Shown one piece after another: positions 6,438-7,099 of a stretch of 7,099 bases of DNA. Below the pieces are notes generated by a model. It saw nothing but the letters and a program-made list of their open reading frames with translations, was not told the origin of the DNA and did not search any database. The stretch comes from an uncultured Actinomycetes bacterium (GTDB lineage: Bacteria > Actinomycetota > Actinomycetes > Nanopelagicales > Nanopelagicaceae). A program made the position numbers and the translations under genes. Positions within the stretch are counted from its first letter, which is position 1; every line of letters begins with the position of its first letter. Location: the NCBI GenBank assembly GCA_903932695.1, contig CAIZGZ010000099.1:1-7099 (forward strand), given 5' to 3'.

Positions 6438-6481
6438 CCAAACGTCTTACGTGAAGTAGATTTCACAGGAGGAACTGGACG

Positions 6482-6506
6482 TAAAAGTAGCACACCCGAA
6501 GGCGCT
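6482..6506 (-). terminator. Weak hairpin with UUCG loop at the end of thrB
   Basis: On the minus strand AGC-GCC-TTCG-GGT-GT-GCT (6506-6489) can fold into two 3-bp stems separated by a 2-base bulge and capped by a TTCG tetraloop, followed by ACTTTTA. The first base of the stem is the last A of the thrB TAA stop. Stem and T-run are short, so it would be a weak intrinsic terminator or a 3'-end stabiliser. Confidence 0.3.
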
Positions 6507-7099
6507 TATTCCACTCCTGTGCGCGAAATCGCGACCGGTTGAGCGCTAAACCCGCTCGTAGCAGCCGCCAAGATGGCCGGGCCGGCGGCTTCGTCGGTAT
6601 AGAGAGCCAGCACGGAGGGCCCAGCGCCAGAGATCGTCGCGGCCACCCCTTCGCTGCGAAGCTTGGTAACTAACGCCATCGACTGAGGGAAACCTGAGGT
6701 CCGATAGGACTGATGCAAGAAATCTTCGGTTGCGGTGAAGAGGAGTTCTGGACGCGTTGAAAGCGCAATCGAGAGCAGTGCTGCATGAGACGAGTTCATC
6801 ACTGCGTCGCGATGTGGCACGCTCTCTGGCAGTAACTTGCGAGCCTTGCTCGTTGAGAGCGTGTTCTCTGGAATAAAAATTGCGGCCTTGATCGAAGGAT
6901 GGACCGGGATGCTTATGCTGCGGCCAATCTTCACGCCCATTACATCATCCATCCACGCGATGGTTGCGCCGCCGCGAAGCGCTGCTGCAACGTTATCTGG
7001 ATGTCCCTCTAATTCGGTGGCTAACATCATCAGCTCGTCATCGCTCATGTACTCCTCGCCGCCGAGTACTAATTCGCGGGCTAGTGCTAGTCCCCCAAC
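6506..7099 (-). CDS. thrB: Homoserine kinase, N-terminus cut by window edge
   Basis: Homoserine kinase (GHMP kinase family) phosphorylates homoserine with ATP, the step before threonine synthase. The frame is open to the right edge: 17 residues upstream of the ATG at 7048, ending LALARELVLGGEEY, continue the family alignment, so that ATG is internal. About 197 of roughly 300 residues are present, including LEGHPDNVAAALRGG and the C-terminal GHMP motif AATISGAGPSVLALY. The N-terminal ATP-binding motif lies outside the window. Actinobacteria commonly carry hom-thrC-thrB in this order before rho, so thrC is expected just beyond the right edge. It is followed by a 133-base gap and then rho on the same strand. 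Confidence 0.95.
   Translation of the reverse strand, partial: VGGLALARELVLGGEEYMSDDELMMLATELEGHPDNVAAALRGGATIAWMDDVMGVKIGRSISIPVHPSIKAAIFIPENTLSTSKARKLLPESVPHRDAVMNSSHAALLSIALSTRPELLFTATEDFLHQSYRTSGFPQSMALVTKLRSEGVAATISGAGPSVLALYTDEAAGPAILAAATSGFSAQPVAISRTGVE

Noticed and set aside
6373..6441. Extended rho start at TTG 6441, adding 23 residues
   Set aside because: The added residues match nothing typical of Rho and lack a ribosome-binding site. The ATG at 6372 starts just before the conserved Rho_N domain.
6475..6543. Small plus-strand frame from CTG behind AGGAGG
   Set aside because: The start would be a rare CTG only 2 bases from the Shine-Dalgarno, giving a short peptide overlapping the end of thrB in antisense with no recognisable features.
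7046..7048. ATG at 7048 as the thrB start
   Set aside because: The frame continues open to the window end with family-like residues, and a start here would remove the ATP-binding part of the kinase.

Overview
The window is a housekeeping segment from a bacterial chromosome, almost certainly an actinobacterium. The minus-strand order thrB - rho - rpmE - prfA - prmC is the classic actinobacterial arrangement. Rho carries the long Arg/Asp/Gly-rich insertion typical of that phylum, and RF1 and MetZ read like actinobacterial family members. Base composition is near 50% G+C by eye and gaps are very short. That fits a streamlined aquatic actinobacterium (for example the freshwater acI/Nanopelagicales group) better than a high-GC soil genus; this placement is inference.

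Layout. Positions 1-1125 (+) hold the C-terminal ~374 residues of a MetZ-type O-succinylhomoserine sulfhydrylase, cut by the left edge. It converges, with only 11 bases between stop codons, on a PatB/MalY-type PLP C-S lyase (1137-2300, -). Upstream of patB on the minus strand lie prmC (2310-3176), prfA (3176-4267), rpmE (4393-4611) and rho (4702-6372). The C-terminal two thirds of thrB (6506-7099) is cut by the right edge. No gap exceeds 133 bases. The largest is the rho leader (6373-6505), which contains a G-free, C-containing tract and small inverted repeats.

How the genes fit together. rho, rpmE, prfA and prmC serve transcription termination and translation; PrmC methylates the GGQ glutamine of the RF1 encoded just before it, and the two genes overlap as TAATG. 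A strong intrinsic terminator after rpmE (4335-4384) separates thrB/rho/rpmE from prfA/prmC/patB, so prfA needs either its own promoter in a ~65-base gap or read-through. The flanks are aspartate-family metabolism: ThrB takes homoserine to threonine, MetZ takes activated homoserine to homocysteine, and the PatB-like enzyme probably cleaves cystathionine or cysteine.

I see no mobile element, CRISPR array, RNA gene or novel defence or biosynthetic system. The points worth a second look are regulatory: the rho leader, the structured rpmE leader, the hairpin shared by the metZ and patB stop codons, and the placement of patB behind prmC.
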